DNA of 64,000 bases, from assembly GCA_024663395.1 (NCBI GenBank), contig JANFAH010000036.1:186001-250000 (forward strand), in the 5' to 3' direction. The stretch is from Pisolithus tinctorius (lineage: Eukaryota; Basidiomycota; Agaricomycetes; Boletales; Pisolithaceae). Shown one piece after another: positions 24,845 through 35,358 of the stretch. The position numbers were made by a program, and so were the translations under genes. Numbering within the stretch: the stretch's first letter is position 1; every line of letters begins with the position of its first letter. The notes beneath the pieces are model-generated. The model worked only from the letters and a program-made list of their open reading frames with translations, ran no database searches and had not been told where the DNA came from.

Positions 24845-25055
24845 GTACTCTTAGAAACATCCCAATGAATCCGTTTGCTGCATGTCTCAATATCCAGGCT
24901 GTGAACGTTTGAATTGTCAATCGATTGCACATCAGTATATAATACAACATGGATCGCAAGGACAACAGTACATAGCATTAACACGAAAGCAGAGTAGCGT
25001 CAACAAGACACAGAGTAGCATCAGAGGGTATGAAGAAACGTACGAACGTAAACCT
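24845..25055. other. spacer between converging genes
   Basis: This 211-bp stretch lies between the transposase stop and the stop of the minus-strand gene. I see no gene in it. It presumably holds both 3' ends. Confidence 0.5.
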
Positions 25056-25824
25056 CTAAGGTGATTCTAATTTAAAACGTTTTGGTGCATCGGCCTTGCT
25101 CGCACTCACATCCGCCTCCCTGAGTTTCCTCTTGGCCATGTTCGTAGGGATTTTGAATGGATCAAAGGGGGTGACACGGTAGGCCCAAGGCTTACGCTCG
25201 TAAGTGTCGGGGGGCGCATTCGGATTACCCAAGTGTCTCGGAAGGATTCTGCATGGAGAAGCGGAGATAGGTTCAAATCTTGAAAAGAAAATTAGTTATA
25301 AGTCCTTGATGATATTAAGAATAGATGTACTTTGGAAAGTCGCTCTCGGTTTTCAGGTCTTGTGAAGTAGCTCCAGCATCGGCGCATCCAGCACATCACC
25401 AAGTAAGCTCGTTGTGGGCCTCATCGAGCCTACTGTCTGCTTCACAGACTCGGAGATATGCCTCTTGGAGTCTGATAGATCCCTTGTATGCTTGCATAAA
25501 GATTCTCCGCACGACGTCGAGTTCGAGACTAGCCTCCTCGACTTTGTTTAGGGCAATCTCCTCCGGTGACGAGTCCGCGTCAGCTGGCTGACTGGAGAAA
25601 TAACTTAGTAACACCAGCTTAATTAAAACTGAAACTAAGACTTACTTGTCTTTTGCGGGCGCAGTGGTAAGATTCTTCAAACGAAAGACGATTTTTTTGG
25701 GGCCGGGCGTTGCGATGTCAATTGTAAAACAATGGGTGTTCCAATCAGACATGAATCCGTCGACCTCGAGGTATATAACGTCCTGCACTGCATCGAGGAC
25801 GCGTGTCAGGGACTCGGATGACAT
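25056..25824 (-). CDS. small hypothetical protein carried by the inner transposon
   Basis: Exon 1 is 25824-25646 (starts MSSESLTRVLDAVQDV, ends KD), with intron 25645-25592 (GTAAGT to CCAG). Exon 2 starts at 25591 (QPADADSSPEEIALNKVEE). It is rich in Leu, Glu and Arg and looks helical or coiled (LELDVVRRIFMQAYKG). The frame stops after HNELTW unless another intron intervenes. A last exon reads FEPISASPCRILPRHL, then a basic stretch with KRKLREADVSASKADAPKRF, stopping at 25056-25058. It joins cleanly to DLKTESDFPK across an intron about 25323-25277. The join between the middle part and this last piece is unresolved. The tail looks like a nuclear-localisation signal. Function unknown; its place inside the inverted repeats makes it transposon cargo or an accessory factor. 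Confidence 0.5.
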
Positions 25825-25952
25825 GGTGAAGATTAAGGGACACTAAACCTGGGCGCGTGACTATATGGGTGTCACGCGTCCGCGTACGCATCTTCTGCAG
25901 TCTACCATCTGCTCGCCTTCCCATCACATCGCCTGACGCGACTCTGCACACA
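25825..25952. promoter_or_regulatory. short bidirectional spacer
   Basis: The minus-strand gene and the companion gene start head to head with 128 bp between their ATG codons, so they probably share a promoter. The spacer contains ACGCGTCCGCGTACGC (about 25872-25887), a CpG-rich stretch. This is inferred from layout only. Confidence 0.4.
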
Positions 25953-28022
25953 ATGGGAACGATGGGAACTCAAACGATGCTTCTAAACAACTTTGGTCAA
26001 GTGGACACCCCAACAATACAGCCGGATCACTATAGTTTCTCACAGTCATTAAATGACTTCAGCATTTTGCCGATGGCGGGTGAGGCAACCACGTCCGCAC
26101 TGTCCCCATTTCATAGCGTAAGTTACACATTTCTCGAGTCAGTTTGACTGATCACTTTGTTTTAGGGCGCATATAGTCATCCCAGCTTGAAGCAGATTGC
26201 AGTACTACAAGAGCGCAACAAAGTACTCGAGTCACAAGTTTTCAAGTTGACTGTCGAAAATAATACTCTACGGTAACGTCTAACTGACACATCTACTAAC
26301 TTTGGATTGACAGATGCAGGGGCGCGTTTCAGCACCTAGCAGGTGCAGTCGGCTTACGTGAAACAGACCCGGTGCGGTTTGATACGACAATGGTCCCACA
26401 GTCATCTCCAAGCGATTTTACACGCCCAACACCTGAAACTCATCCGAAAATCCGTTTCTGGGATCAAAGCGATTGGAACGCCTTCCTTGAGTCGTCTGAG
26501 GGACGACTTAGCACACGCAGGACACTTGGATTCCTCGAGGAAGACAACGGCGATCCACCATCCGACAGCACAGCGAAGGCCATCCGAAAGACACTTCGAG
26601 GGGGGTGGGCAGAATTAGCTAACCGCAAACTGGCTCCAAAATCTTGGGGTCGGTTGTGTGCGAGTGGTAGGCAATTAACTCATAACCTCATGGAGAGTGC
26701 ATTCCCGCTTTTCAGATTTGCGAAGAACGGTTGGAAGCTGGACTACTTAGCAAGCAACTCATACCCAGCGTGGCGGAAGACCCATTTGGACAGTGAGGGG
26801 AATTGGAAGATGAAAAAATCTCAGGACTGTGAAGATGACGACGAGGACACGGAGATGGACAAGAAGGACAAGAAATGGAAACTCCTCGAAGCTAATGTCA
26901 AGTCAGAAACACCGGATAAAAGAATGAAAGGTGAGTGTATTCCATGCAATCTCAATGAACCGTGGTGAAAGCCAGTTTTTAAGAGGACCACAAAATTGAT
27001 GACACCGGTTTGGCGGTGTCAAACCTCTCTCCAACGTTGTCATCATCTCCGCCTGTCAGCAAGACGAGCCATCTTCCATCTATCACAGAGGGTGCAGCCT
27101 CGATGGCGTTACCATCTCCGCCTCTTAGCAACACGCCCCATCTTCTGTCTATCACAGAGGGCGCAGCCTCGATGGCGTTACCGTCTCCACCTGTCAGCGA
27201 CACGTCCCATCTTCCATCTATCGCAGAGGGCGCAGCCTTGATGGCGTTACCATCTCCGCCTGTCAGCGACATGTCCCATCTTCCGTCTATCGCAGAGGGC
27301 GCAGCCTCGATGGCGTTACCGTCTCTGCCTCTTAGCAACACGTCCCATCTCCCTTCTGTCGCAGAGGAAACGACATGCACAAACGAGAAGGAGATTGTGC
27401 CATGCACACCCCAACCGGAGCCAGAGCCAGTCACTGTCGTTCCTACCAAGATATCAGTTAACCCACTGTGAGTATACACGTGAATAGGAACCTTTTCTGA
27501 CGATGTTTCTTAGAGCATGCTTGGCGATCGCTGCCAACAAGGCTCGGGAGTCCCTACCCGAGCTCCCAAGTGACCCGAATGGCAGCAAGATAGAGAATGA
27601 AGGATTGGCGATTCCATCGATGACCACCAAGTCTGCCAAGGGCAATGTGAAGGTGCCTGGGAGGATGCGACCTAGTCCAACCAAGAACGGACGGTATGTT
27701 TAAATCGTTACTATTTTTTGGTCTGACATATTGGATTATCAGAAACCTCTGCACACTCCGATGGCTCAAGAGAATTCAACCGAACAGAACCACAGAGGAC
27801 TTCCAGAAATACTACAATTCGCTTTCTGCCGACAAAGTCAAGGTATCGTCTACTTCTTCCAACTGCCCTCACCACTAACAGAGGTCATATTCTAGTCCTA
27901 TGTTGACGAGGCTGCGAGTTTGGTAAAGTAGCCGTTAGTTGTGATGATTTTGCACTAACAGAGTATAGGTTAAAAGCGGTGGCTGGGACCCAAAGACTAT
28001 ATGCAATGGCACCGTCTACTGA
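25953..28022 (+). CDS. transposon companion protein (unknown function)
   Basis: Exons are 25953-26117, 26166-26272, 26314-26930, 26984-27467, 27514-27693, 27743-27842, 27896-27922 and 27969-28022, giving 577 residues with all phases consistent. Exon 7 is only 27 nt. Exon 2 encodes a leucine-zipper-like coil (LKQIAVLQERNKVLESQVFK). Exon 3 holds a conserved-looking block, IRFWDQSDWNAFLESSEGR to LDYLASNSYPAWRKTHL, followed by an acidic/lysine-rich stretch. Exon 4 is mostly a 23-residue repeat. The C-terminus (TEDFQKYYNSL...SYVDEAASL, then GGWDPKTICNGTVY) resembles proteins I recall next to CACTA-type transposases in agaricomycetes. No catalytic motif seen. It may be a DNA-binding partner of the transposase, by analogy with two-gene CACTA elements; this is inference. 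Confidence 0.75.
27070..27368 (+). repeat. in-frame 69-bp tandem repeat in the companion gene
   Basis: CATCTTCC-like unit starts lie at 27070, 27139, 27208, 27277 and 27346, exactly 69 bp apart. Each unit encodes about HLPSIAEGAASMALPSPP plus VSDTS. Confidence 0.9.
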
Positions 28023-28611
28023 GGACAACTCGCATTCAAGCACTCAAGCAATCGCTATATCACTTCGGACTCGCATACCACCTCGCTCGCATTCGGTTCA
28101 CTTTCATGTCTCTGCACTCGCATGCTTCTCGCACCCGCCCGTCTCACTTTCATGTCTCTGCACTCGCATTTGTGTTGCAATGATTCCCCCGCACGCGTCT
28201 CGCTTTCAAGGCATTTTCGTTAATTTATTCTGCATTCGTTTACCCATGTTAGACTTGCTCTCGTCATTCCCTACTCTCCTGTAGTCGTCTCCATGGACAG
28301 CCGGTAGGGGGTAATGTATACTAGTTATCGTAGCAATGCAAATGATATTGGTGCATGTATGGCAATATTTCATATAAACTGCAAAGCCAGTAATAACCAT
28401 ATCCAGCGAGATTCGAGTAGATTTCATGAACGTGCAGCGTGCACTGAAGAATATGTTGGAATGTGACAATTTATTTTGGTGGTAAAATTCTAACATATGG
28501 TCATGCCAAGTACTGCCCCAACATTTTGCAAATATAAGAATCGTCCAGTTTTCTTTCGGAACATGTTCCCTCATGGTATAATTCTGACGTCCGCTCCGAC
28601 TCATATTTGGT
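28023..28611. other. 3' non-coding part of the inner transposon
   Basis: I see no gene here. A 26-bp direct repeat (TCACTTTCATGTCTCTGCAC then TCGCAT) occurs at 28098 and 28144. Repeats near the ends are common in CACTA elements, where they can bind transposase; here that is only a possibility. Confidence 0.55.
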
Positions 28612-28651
28612 CATGTCTGGCCACGCCCGGACATGTCGAGTTTTCACTGGG
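28612..28651 (-). repeat. right terminal inverted repeat
   Basis: Its reverse complement begins CCCAGTGAAAACTCGACATG and matches the left end over 40 bp with three mismatches. Confidence 0.9.
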
Positions 28652-28658
28652 CTTCAGA
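28652..28658 (+). repeat. target-site duplication of the inner transposon, right
   Basis: CTTCAGA matches 21063-21069. These bases belong to the gag-pol codons for GLK. Confidence 0.8.
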
Positions 28659-30298
28659 CCTGACACGAGTCCCTTTTCAGCTAGGCGACGCACGACGGAT
28701 GGGGAGATATGTCCCATCCTACGGTGGAGTTCCATCACGGTGACCGTTTCAGCTGCTGCGTTGATGCTGTCGTGATCGTCGTCGTGGACGACGCGATAGA
28801 GTCCGGCCTTAGACTTGGGAATGCGGCCAACAACATCGTCGGCAGGGTTTCTGATAGTACAGGTGCCTTCAGCAAAGGTAACTGAGTAACCTAGCTGATC
28901 GAGACAACCGACGGATACGAGGGTATATCCAACCTCTGGCGAGTACAGTACCTTGGTGAGCCTTAGCTTGGTCACGTCATACCCATTTGGCACTTCTATG
29001 ACCAGTTCACCCATAGCTGTAGCGTCAAAAAGCTGTCTGTTGGCAGCCGAGAACGATCTGGGTGGTATCAGCGTTAGTCTCTCGAACTTCTCCTTGTATG
29101 GGGAGATGTGCCAAGTGGATCCGGAGTCGTAAAGTTCAACGACGGGCGCACTGATGGGGCTATAGTTCATGAGGTTCGCAGAGTCATGGGGTAAGTCCTC
29201 GTTATCCTCATCCCCAACTTCGCTGAACCAATCATTGTTGGTGGCAACGAAGCAGCGCCGGTTATCGTCATCATCATCCAACGATATGCTCGACAGATCC
29301 GGGAGCATGACTTCATCGTCGAACTCGTCCAGGGCATGTACCGAGAAAGCACCCTCTTCATCAGAATCAAGCGTTACAGCATGCGCAGACCCCTTCATGG
29401 TAGCAGGTGAGCCTTCTTTCTTAGTTTTATCAGGATTGGGACACTGAGATTTATAGTGCTCCCTCGACCCACAGTTCCAGCAGGGTCCTTGCTGGCGAGC
29501 GTGCCCTCTGGAACTTCCCCCTCGGTTGCCGTTTCTTCCATTTCCTCTCCCCCATCCAAAGTTATTCCCGGGGGTCAACGACATGGCTTCGTCACCATCG
29601 TGATTCTTTGCTTTAGATCGCATGTACCGAGTCTCTTTGCGACTTCTTCGCTCAGACTCTTCGATGACCAGGGAAATGAGTACATCGGGGTCGATAGTTT
29701 GTGTCGGGCTGTACAAGTGGGCAGTCACTAGTTGCCCAGATGCGAAGCTGGCAAGGTATTTAGGTAGGGATTGGATGATGGTCGATCGATAGTCCTTTTC
29801 TTCGATCTGTACGCCGACAGCTGCTAACTTGTCTCTCCTCGTACGCAGATCATCCAAGAATTGGCGGACGTCGCCATCGACAGGGCATTGCATGCCTAGA
29901 AACTTTGTTCGCAGATCCGTTTGAGCGTAAGCTCCCTTCTCGGTGTACTCGCGAACGATCTCATTCCACATGGCTGCGACGTTGCTAAGGCTACGCACCC
30001 GAAGGGCAGTGGAATCGGGGATCTGTTGAGTGAGTAAGTGTTTCGCCATATTTTCGCTTTTCTGCCATTTAGAGAGTTCGTCAGCATCGGGAGGGACTAC
30101 GGTCACAAATCCATCTTGATCAGTGGAGGTCGTGCCGGCTGGGCAAGGAGAGGTTCCATCGAAATGGGACCATAGCTCCTTAGCTTCGACAGCGGTCTGG
30201 AAGCGAAGGGAGAAGATCGCCCAGTTCGCGCCTTTGATATCGAGCTTCGGAATGTTGCCCGGGAGTGTATCGGTGGTGACGGGGATAGCAGTGGTCAT
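28652..30298 (-). pseudogene. copia gag-pol, 5' part: gag, zinc knuckle, protease, GAG-pre-integrase
   Basis: The frame starts with MTTAIPVTTD and gives 549 codons up to the insertion point. The gag part has WAIFSLRFQTAVEAKELWSH. A CCHC knuckle CWNCGSREHYKSQC lies at about residues 274-287, after a Gly/Arg-rich stretch. The protease active site LYDSGS is near residue 390. The GAG-pre-integrase motif LHRRMGHISPS is near 524. The raw frame runs 17 codons further, but these are encoded by the inverted repeat of the nested transposon. In the protease region DSGSTWHIS has W where I expect R; a CGG-to-TGG change (CpG) explains it. Family role: particle assembly and polyprotein processing. The start codon is about 70 bp downstream of the primer-binding site, normal for copia. 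Confidence 0.9.
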
Positions 30299-30369
30299 CG
30301 TGGGGAGATGAGGGTCGATTTGCAGCGGGAATATCGAAACAATGGTGAGACATTCGTAGGCTATTAGAG

Positions 30370-30385
30370 CTCGGGGCTCATAACC
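30370..30385 (-). promoter_or_regulatory. primer-binding site, initiator-tRNA-Met half molecule
   Basis: On the minus strand GGTTATGAGCCCCGAG lies directly after the 5' LTR end. Its complement GGGCTCATAACC matches the anticodon stem-loop of initiator tRNA-Met rather than a tRNA 3' end. This fits priming by a cleaved tRNA half, as known for Drosophila copia and yeast Ty5. Confidence 0.7.
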
Positions 30386-30854
30386 TTACAGATAAATCTA
30401 TACGAAATAATCTCAGTCACGCACGAGTAGCGACAACGTCTGATTGATTTACCTATACGAAATAATCTGGTTACGAGAATGAGTATAGTAAAGAAACTTG
30501 GAAGGTATTCGTGCTCACCTCAGTCGCGCACGAGTAGCGACAACGTCTGAGGTGACGAAGGTACAGTACGAAGCTATATATCTCTAAGTGTAACAATACT
30601 GAAACCCTCGGGTGTTGAACCCGGAGTTTACATGACAAGGGCAGTCTGTTCAAGACGCGCTACATTCTTTGTAAGTAATAAGAAATGCGCACATAAGTGC
30701 GAGACACAATGAATACAATAGGCACAAGGGCGCAAAAGTTAATTGCACGGTTAATAACAATGTAAAGTGTGAGAACCTTAAAACGGAAAGTAATTCTCAC
30801 GTCTCGGAGCGGACGCGTTCGGAAAGGACTACGTACGACTTGCCAAATCTAACA
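30386..30854 (-). repeat. copia 5' LTR
   Basis: This LTR is 469 bp, the same length as the partner. The transcribed strand begins TGTTAGATTTGG and ends CTGTAA. A TATA-like CTATATATCT lies at 30574-30583 and is the likely promoter element. It shows more CpG losses than the 3' LTR (8 of the 13 differences). Confidence 0.95.
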
Positions 30855-30859
30855 CATTG
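30855..30859 (+). repeat. copia target-site duplication, right
   Basis: CATTG matches 17798-17802. Confidence 0.85.
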
Positions 30860-33800
30860 AAGGGCGCATAGGCGTTTCGCGAAATCCCTTCTCTCGTCTA
30901 GGCCCCTGTTGCAAAATCTCGTTTATTACCTCCGCCGTCCTGGAGTTCAAAAACTCGCAGAAGTTCACTACCTGCGTGAATCAAGCCTGTACACAATATG
31001 CGATAACGACTGCAGGCAGTGTACCGGCTGGCGCAAAGGCTTGCTGTAGGGAGCACTTCACGTGTGGGAAGGGTGGAGAGAGACTAAAAGGGTAAACCGC
31101 GGTTAGAAGAATACTCACACCGAGTCGCATGCGATGGAGCTCAAGTCGTAGCGTCGACATATACCAGGATTAGGCATCACCTCTTTCATTCACTTGGCAA
31201 CACCAATGGAAGCAGAACAGCTCAGTGCGAGCTCCAGGGATATGTTGAAAAAAGATTTCCTTCAGCCGGGCCGGAGGTAAGACCGTGCTTACAAATATTC
31301 TCCCACGTGTTCGATGGGCTCCACTGTGATAGATGGTCTCACAGCCAGCAGACACGCGGTTTTGTCAATTACTCTGGCACTAGTGGCAGAGTAACCCCGT
31401 GAGACCATACCATCTATCACAGAGGAGCCCCAACTACTGAACCCTATACCATCGAATCGGAAGTAGCTTTTCAAACGGGTTAACCACACTTCCTGTGGCA
31501 TAATAACCGCCAACTTCGAAAATGCAGACTGCTGCGATGAAAACAAGAACACTGAACGAACGGGCTTTCGGGGAAACGCGCGGTGCTCTCTCGAGGATCT
31601 GGGGATGGCTTGTCAACTGAAGGGAACCAGAGGAATGACTTAGAAACGAAATGGTTCCCTTCCCGCCTTCTGTCGTCGATGCGGTTAGCTCAGGGGAGCC
31701 TGAAGGTTGGGAGCAAGTCCAGCGCCTCTGGCGATACCCCTTGACCTGATCGAGGCCCCACTGTGTACGGATCACAATCACATGCGCACACCAGGACCGT
31801 TTCACTCGACAGGCAAGACAAACATCTGAACTTCGACGCCTCATGATTCCACCTACCTACACATGTTCTTCGGGAGGTGCGAAGACGCTGTTCACTGCAC
31901 TAGAGACCCACAATTAATCCAGGACACACTTACTCGTGGCCAGCTTTGGAAGTACCATGACGAGCGAGGGAATAAAACACAAACCAATTACCATCCCTGG
32001 TTGAGAACTTAAATCCGTCACCACTTAACAGTGCAACATGGAGTACTTCCACCGAGAAATACCTATTTCAAATGAGTGGTACTCAGACATCCGTCTGACG
32101 AGTACTGTGTGAGGATGAGTATCATATGATGCTCTCCTGGAAGCAGTTCAGTTTTCAACACGATCGGAAAACAATTTTTCCTTCCTTCGTGGCGCGGTTG
32201 CGATGCAGCAACTACCATGAGTATTACTTACGCCACCACATGTTGAGATGAACATTGCCATACTTCTTTCATGTTCTACTAACCCTATGCAACATGTCCT
32301 CGAGGACACCGCACTGTGCACATGTATGCATTTGCCGCCGTCGACCCTCTAGAATTGTGTAGTCCTGGCGGTTATAGCAAGCTTCTACCACCATCTTCTG
32401 AACATCAGTACTATTTTCACGTTCATTCGCCGGCTTCTGATAGATCATATTAGTTGGATCTCTTACCCTCTGACTGCCGTCAAGAGGGGATGTCGAGAGT
32501 CACACCAAAACAAATGAACAGCAGATAAATAGACTTGCGGTGACCAGTGGTTCGGTAAAAGTGGACCGAGATGCATAGAAGTTGATATTCACAAAGACCG
32601 AGACGAGTCTCCGGCGTCACGGAATCTATAGCGAGCTCAAATTAGTATCAGCTGATTGGATTGTAAGCAAGTAAAGAGAAGAGCTCCCACGGATTTTCTG
32701 GAATTCGATCGAGTGCTGGAAGTACAATAGTGAAGTGTCCAGTCCGCAGTCCTGCACAGCCTCTAGACACCACCACTACGTTTGTACGACTGGCTGGCGA
32801 GCGAAGTTAGAAGTCAAATCGCGCCACCAGGGTGGCGTGAGTGGCGCTATGCTACAGCGGTAGAGGTACTATGTACACAGGGAGAGTAGCTGTGCGTACA
32901 CTATGTCTTGAATGAATGGTTTTGGCACGTCATTATGTGGCAGCGTGAAATAATCCGCCACGACCGACCCCTTTTAATGGCGTCGAGTTCGCGGGAGGTG
33001 GTGATGACCTGGCCCACGAGCCTTTCGACCGTGACAAACGTTCTTACACGTGCACAAGTGGAAGCCTGAGGGGCAGAAATTGGGCAGAGACAGCAAATAC
33101 AGGAAGTCCGTGTCACAGCACCAGTATGCCTTTGCAGGAACATCGAACTACCCTTGATGGCCCAGCGTGCACTTCAAGCACTACGGGTTGGTCTGGGGCG
33201 ACACCCGGAGAAGCAGACACGAGGTTCAGACAATGCAGGATTCGAATCGGAGCCGGGTATGGGCAATTGTTTCGGAAGTGAGCCTGGCATACTAGCAATG
33301 ATCTTCAGGAGCTCTTTTTCAGATTTGCTGGGCTTGAAAATCGGGAGAAGTCCGACGACCACACTTGGAAGCGCGCGGCTATGACCACAGGCGGCGCAAC
33401 TACTTTATCTCAACCGAAACACGTAAGATCATACAGAGTACCTAAAGTATGTGAGTGCGCATTGATCTATAAGACGTTCTGAAACTTTCGTGGGGCAAGT
33501 CGTACGAAGGGGGGACACAGGTGATTGCGTTCTTACACGTTGTTTACAGGAAGATATGTTGCACAAACGATTAGAGCGAACAAAGGTGGTCGATGTCACG
33601 CAAATTTTGGTCCGTTCGCCTTCTACGGATAGTCTCCGCTAAGGAAGTTGAGAATTCGAAGGAAAGCTATCGTTCCTTCTCATCCGTTTTCCGCGTTCAC
33701 TAGTGCTGGCGTCAGGAAGCTCATACGTGCATCGACCGCTCTCGACGCAAGCTTTCGTAATGTTGGCAGAGGTTGCGCCTGCCGACGGGTTGGGCCCAAG

Positions 33801-35358
33801 AGCACCCACAAGCGTGTATGAACGCCTGCATCGTTGCATGAGCTAATGACTAAGGTGAAGAAGGGTGACCTGTGACCTACGGGTTGACACCATTGTAATG
33901 AATTGGGGCCTCCGGATCACGAGGGTAAGAATGCAGGTTGTAATGACAGAACATCGTCAATGAATGCTGACTCGTTTCTGTGATTCTTTGCACTTCCTGT
34001 GGATTGCAGAGTGCTTCGTTTTTAAAGGGGCAGCCACGGTGTATCCTCCTACCTCCCCCTTATCGTCCGTCGGATTGGCAAAGGAGCAACAGGTTCCCCC
34101 ACTCCAAATCATCAAGCGGGTTTCTTCCCTGAGACAAACAGCTTATAGATCTACATCTTGGACCATAACACGACGCTCGCCTTCTGGACCGCATGTGTTC
34201 CAAGTTTAACAACATCCATCACTAAAACTCATGTAGGAGCAGACGTGGCGACACGATACCCTGGCGTAGTGCTTTGGATTAATGAATGACCAAAACCACT
34301 CCTGATCATCGATCTCGTGGGTTGGCTGCGACATATGGAATGTAGACTGGCAAAACAGGTGATTGGTGAGTCAAGCTATGCATCGAAAGCCGCAGGACGG
34401 ACGGTGTAGGTCGTGTTTGTGTCATATGTGCAACGAGGAATTCCCTCTGACCAAGCCTCATGCTGGCTAATCGTGTCCCCACTCGCCTTGTATCTTGGCC
34501 AGAAGCCTGGACTGCGGAACGGTGAATCTACTGGACTGTTTTTGTATCCGCTCCCTACTTACCATGGGGTTCATACAAGTGTCTACGCGAATGCTCCTAT
34601 CAAGGCCTGACGTTGGCTTATTACCTCCGCTACCCTACAGACAGGGCCACAAATACACGAAACGCAATGGGCAGTACACCATCCCTTGTTGTGCGTGTAT
34701 GTAGTATATAATGAACACAGGTAACGGCGACGCAAGAGGGTTCCCCACGAGTCCTAGTCTGGACTGATTCCATCTCCCAAGTAAGGGCTGTGCAGAGCCA
34801 ACCGAAGCGCTCGCTCGCTCCACATTGCATGCTTTAAGATGCTATGTCGACATGTGGTAGGATCGGACATTGGTCTTTGCTTTGATTCACTCGACACTGG
34901 AATGGAAGCAGTCTGAGGACAATTTACCAAGTGTCCTTTGTGATTGAGCGCGAGTTCTGCGGGGACTGATACGAACCGATGTTACAACCTTCCCATATTT
35001 CGATTTTCCCCCTTTAATCGGCATGAAAAGTTCACCGTGCTACTAGGCGCGCATCGATCGTAGCGGCCAAAGGCCCTATATGAGTTCCGCATTGTACATC
35101 TGCAGTTTGAACAAGCGGGCCGCTTGGATTACCGGCGCCTAATCATTTACGATACTTACGTTCCATGTGAGAAACGCATCTGATTGGTCGAAAGTCCGTC
35201 TGGAGGACGGAGATCGTCTACCTAACATGATAATGGTACTAGTGATAACGATTACTATGATTATGACAGTGATCTTATCCAGATGCAGTCAAACTGATCA
35301 TGGTTTGTAGGATTCTAATACATCATAGTGTACCTACTACACTACCCCATCAGAATTA
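30860..35358. repeat. diverged long-repeat region, no gene seen
   Basis: No frame here looks coding. About 31800-32100 matches 41815-42165 (shared AACCGTTTCACT, ACCACTTAACA.TGCAA, TTCCACCGAGAAAT.CCTA). About 32500-33060 matches 42660-43130 more weakly (ATGCATAGAAG, CTTACACGTACAA-like). About 33765-34640 matches 16980-17797 plus 30860-30950. All copies are in the same orientation. The left boundary of the second DNA transposon lies somewhere between about 34900 and 35350 and could not be placed. Confidence 0.6.

Larger units (their letters stand above)
21070..28651 (+). mobile_element. CACTA-like (Tnp2/Plavaka-related) DNA transposon nested in copia gag-pol
   Basis: The element is 7,582 bp, bounded by 40-bp terminal inverted repeats with three mismatches and a 7-bp direct duplication. 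It carries a five-exon transposase (21323-24844), a small minus-strand gene (25056-25824) and an eight-exon companion gene (25953-28022). Removing it with one duplication copy restores an uninterrupted copia frame (GLK joined to FDLSKD), so the insertion into copia is the younger event. Transposase and companion frames are open, so the element may have been autonomous recently. Confidence 0.92.
17803..30854 (-). mobile_element. Ty1/copia LTR retrotransposon carrying a nested DNA transposon
   Basis: The element is transcribed on the minus strand: 5' LTR 30386-30854, primer site, gag-pol, polypurine tract, 3' LTR 17803-18271, all flanked by CATTG. Domain order gag, zinc knuckle, protease, integrase, reverse transcriptase, RNase H (integrase before RT) is diagnostic of copia rather than gypsy. 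Without the 7,582-bp inner transposon and one 7-bp duplication it would be 5,463 bp, normal for the class. The gag-pol frame has no stops apart from the insertion, but several family-conserved residues are changed. It is inactive because of the insertion and very probably because of the altered RT catalytic motif. Confidence 0.95.
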
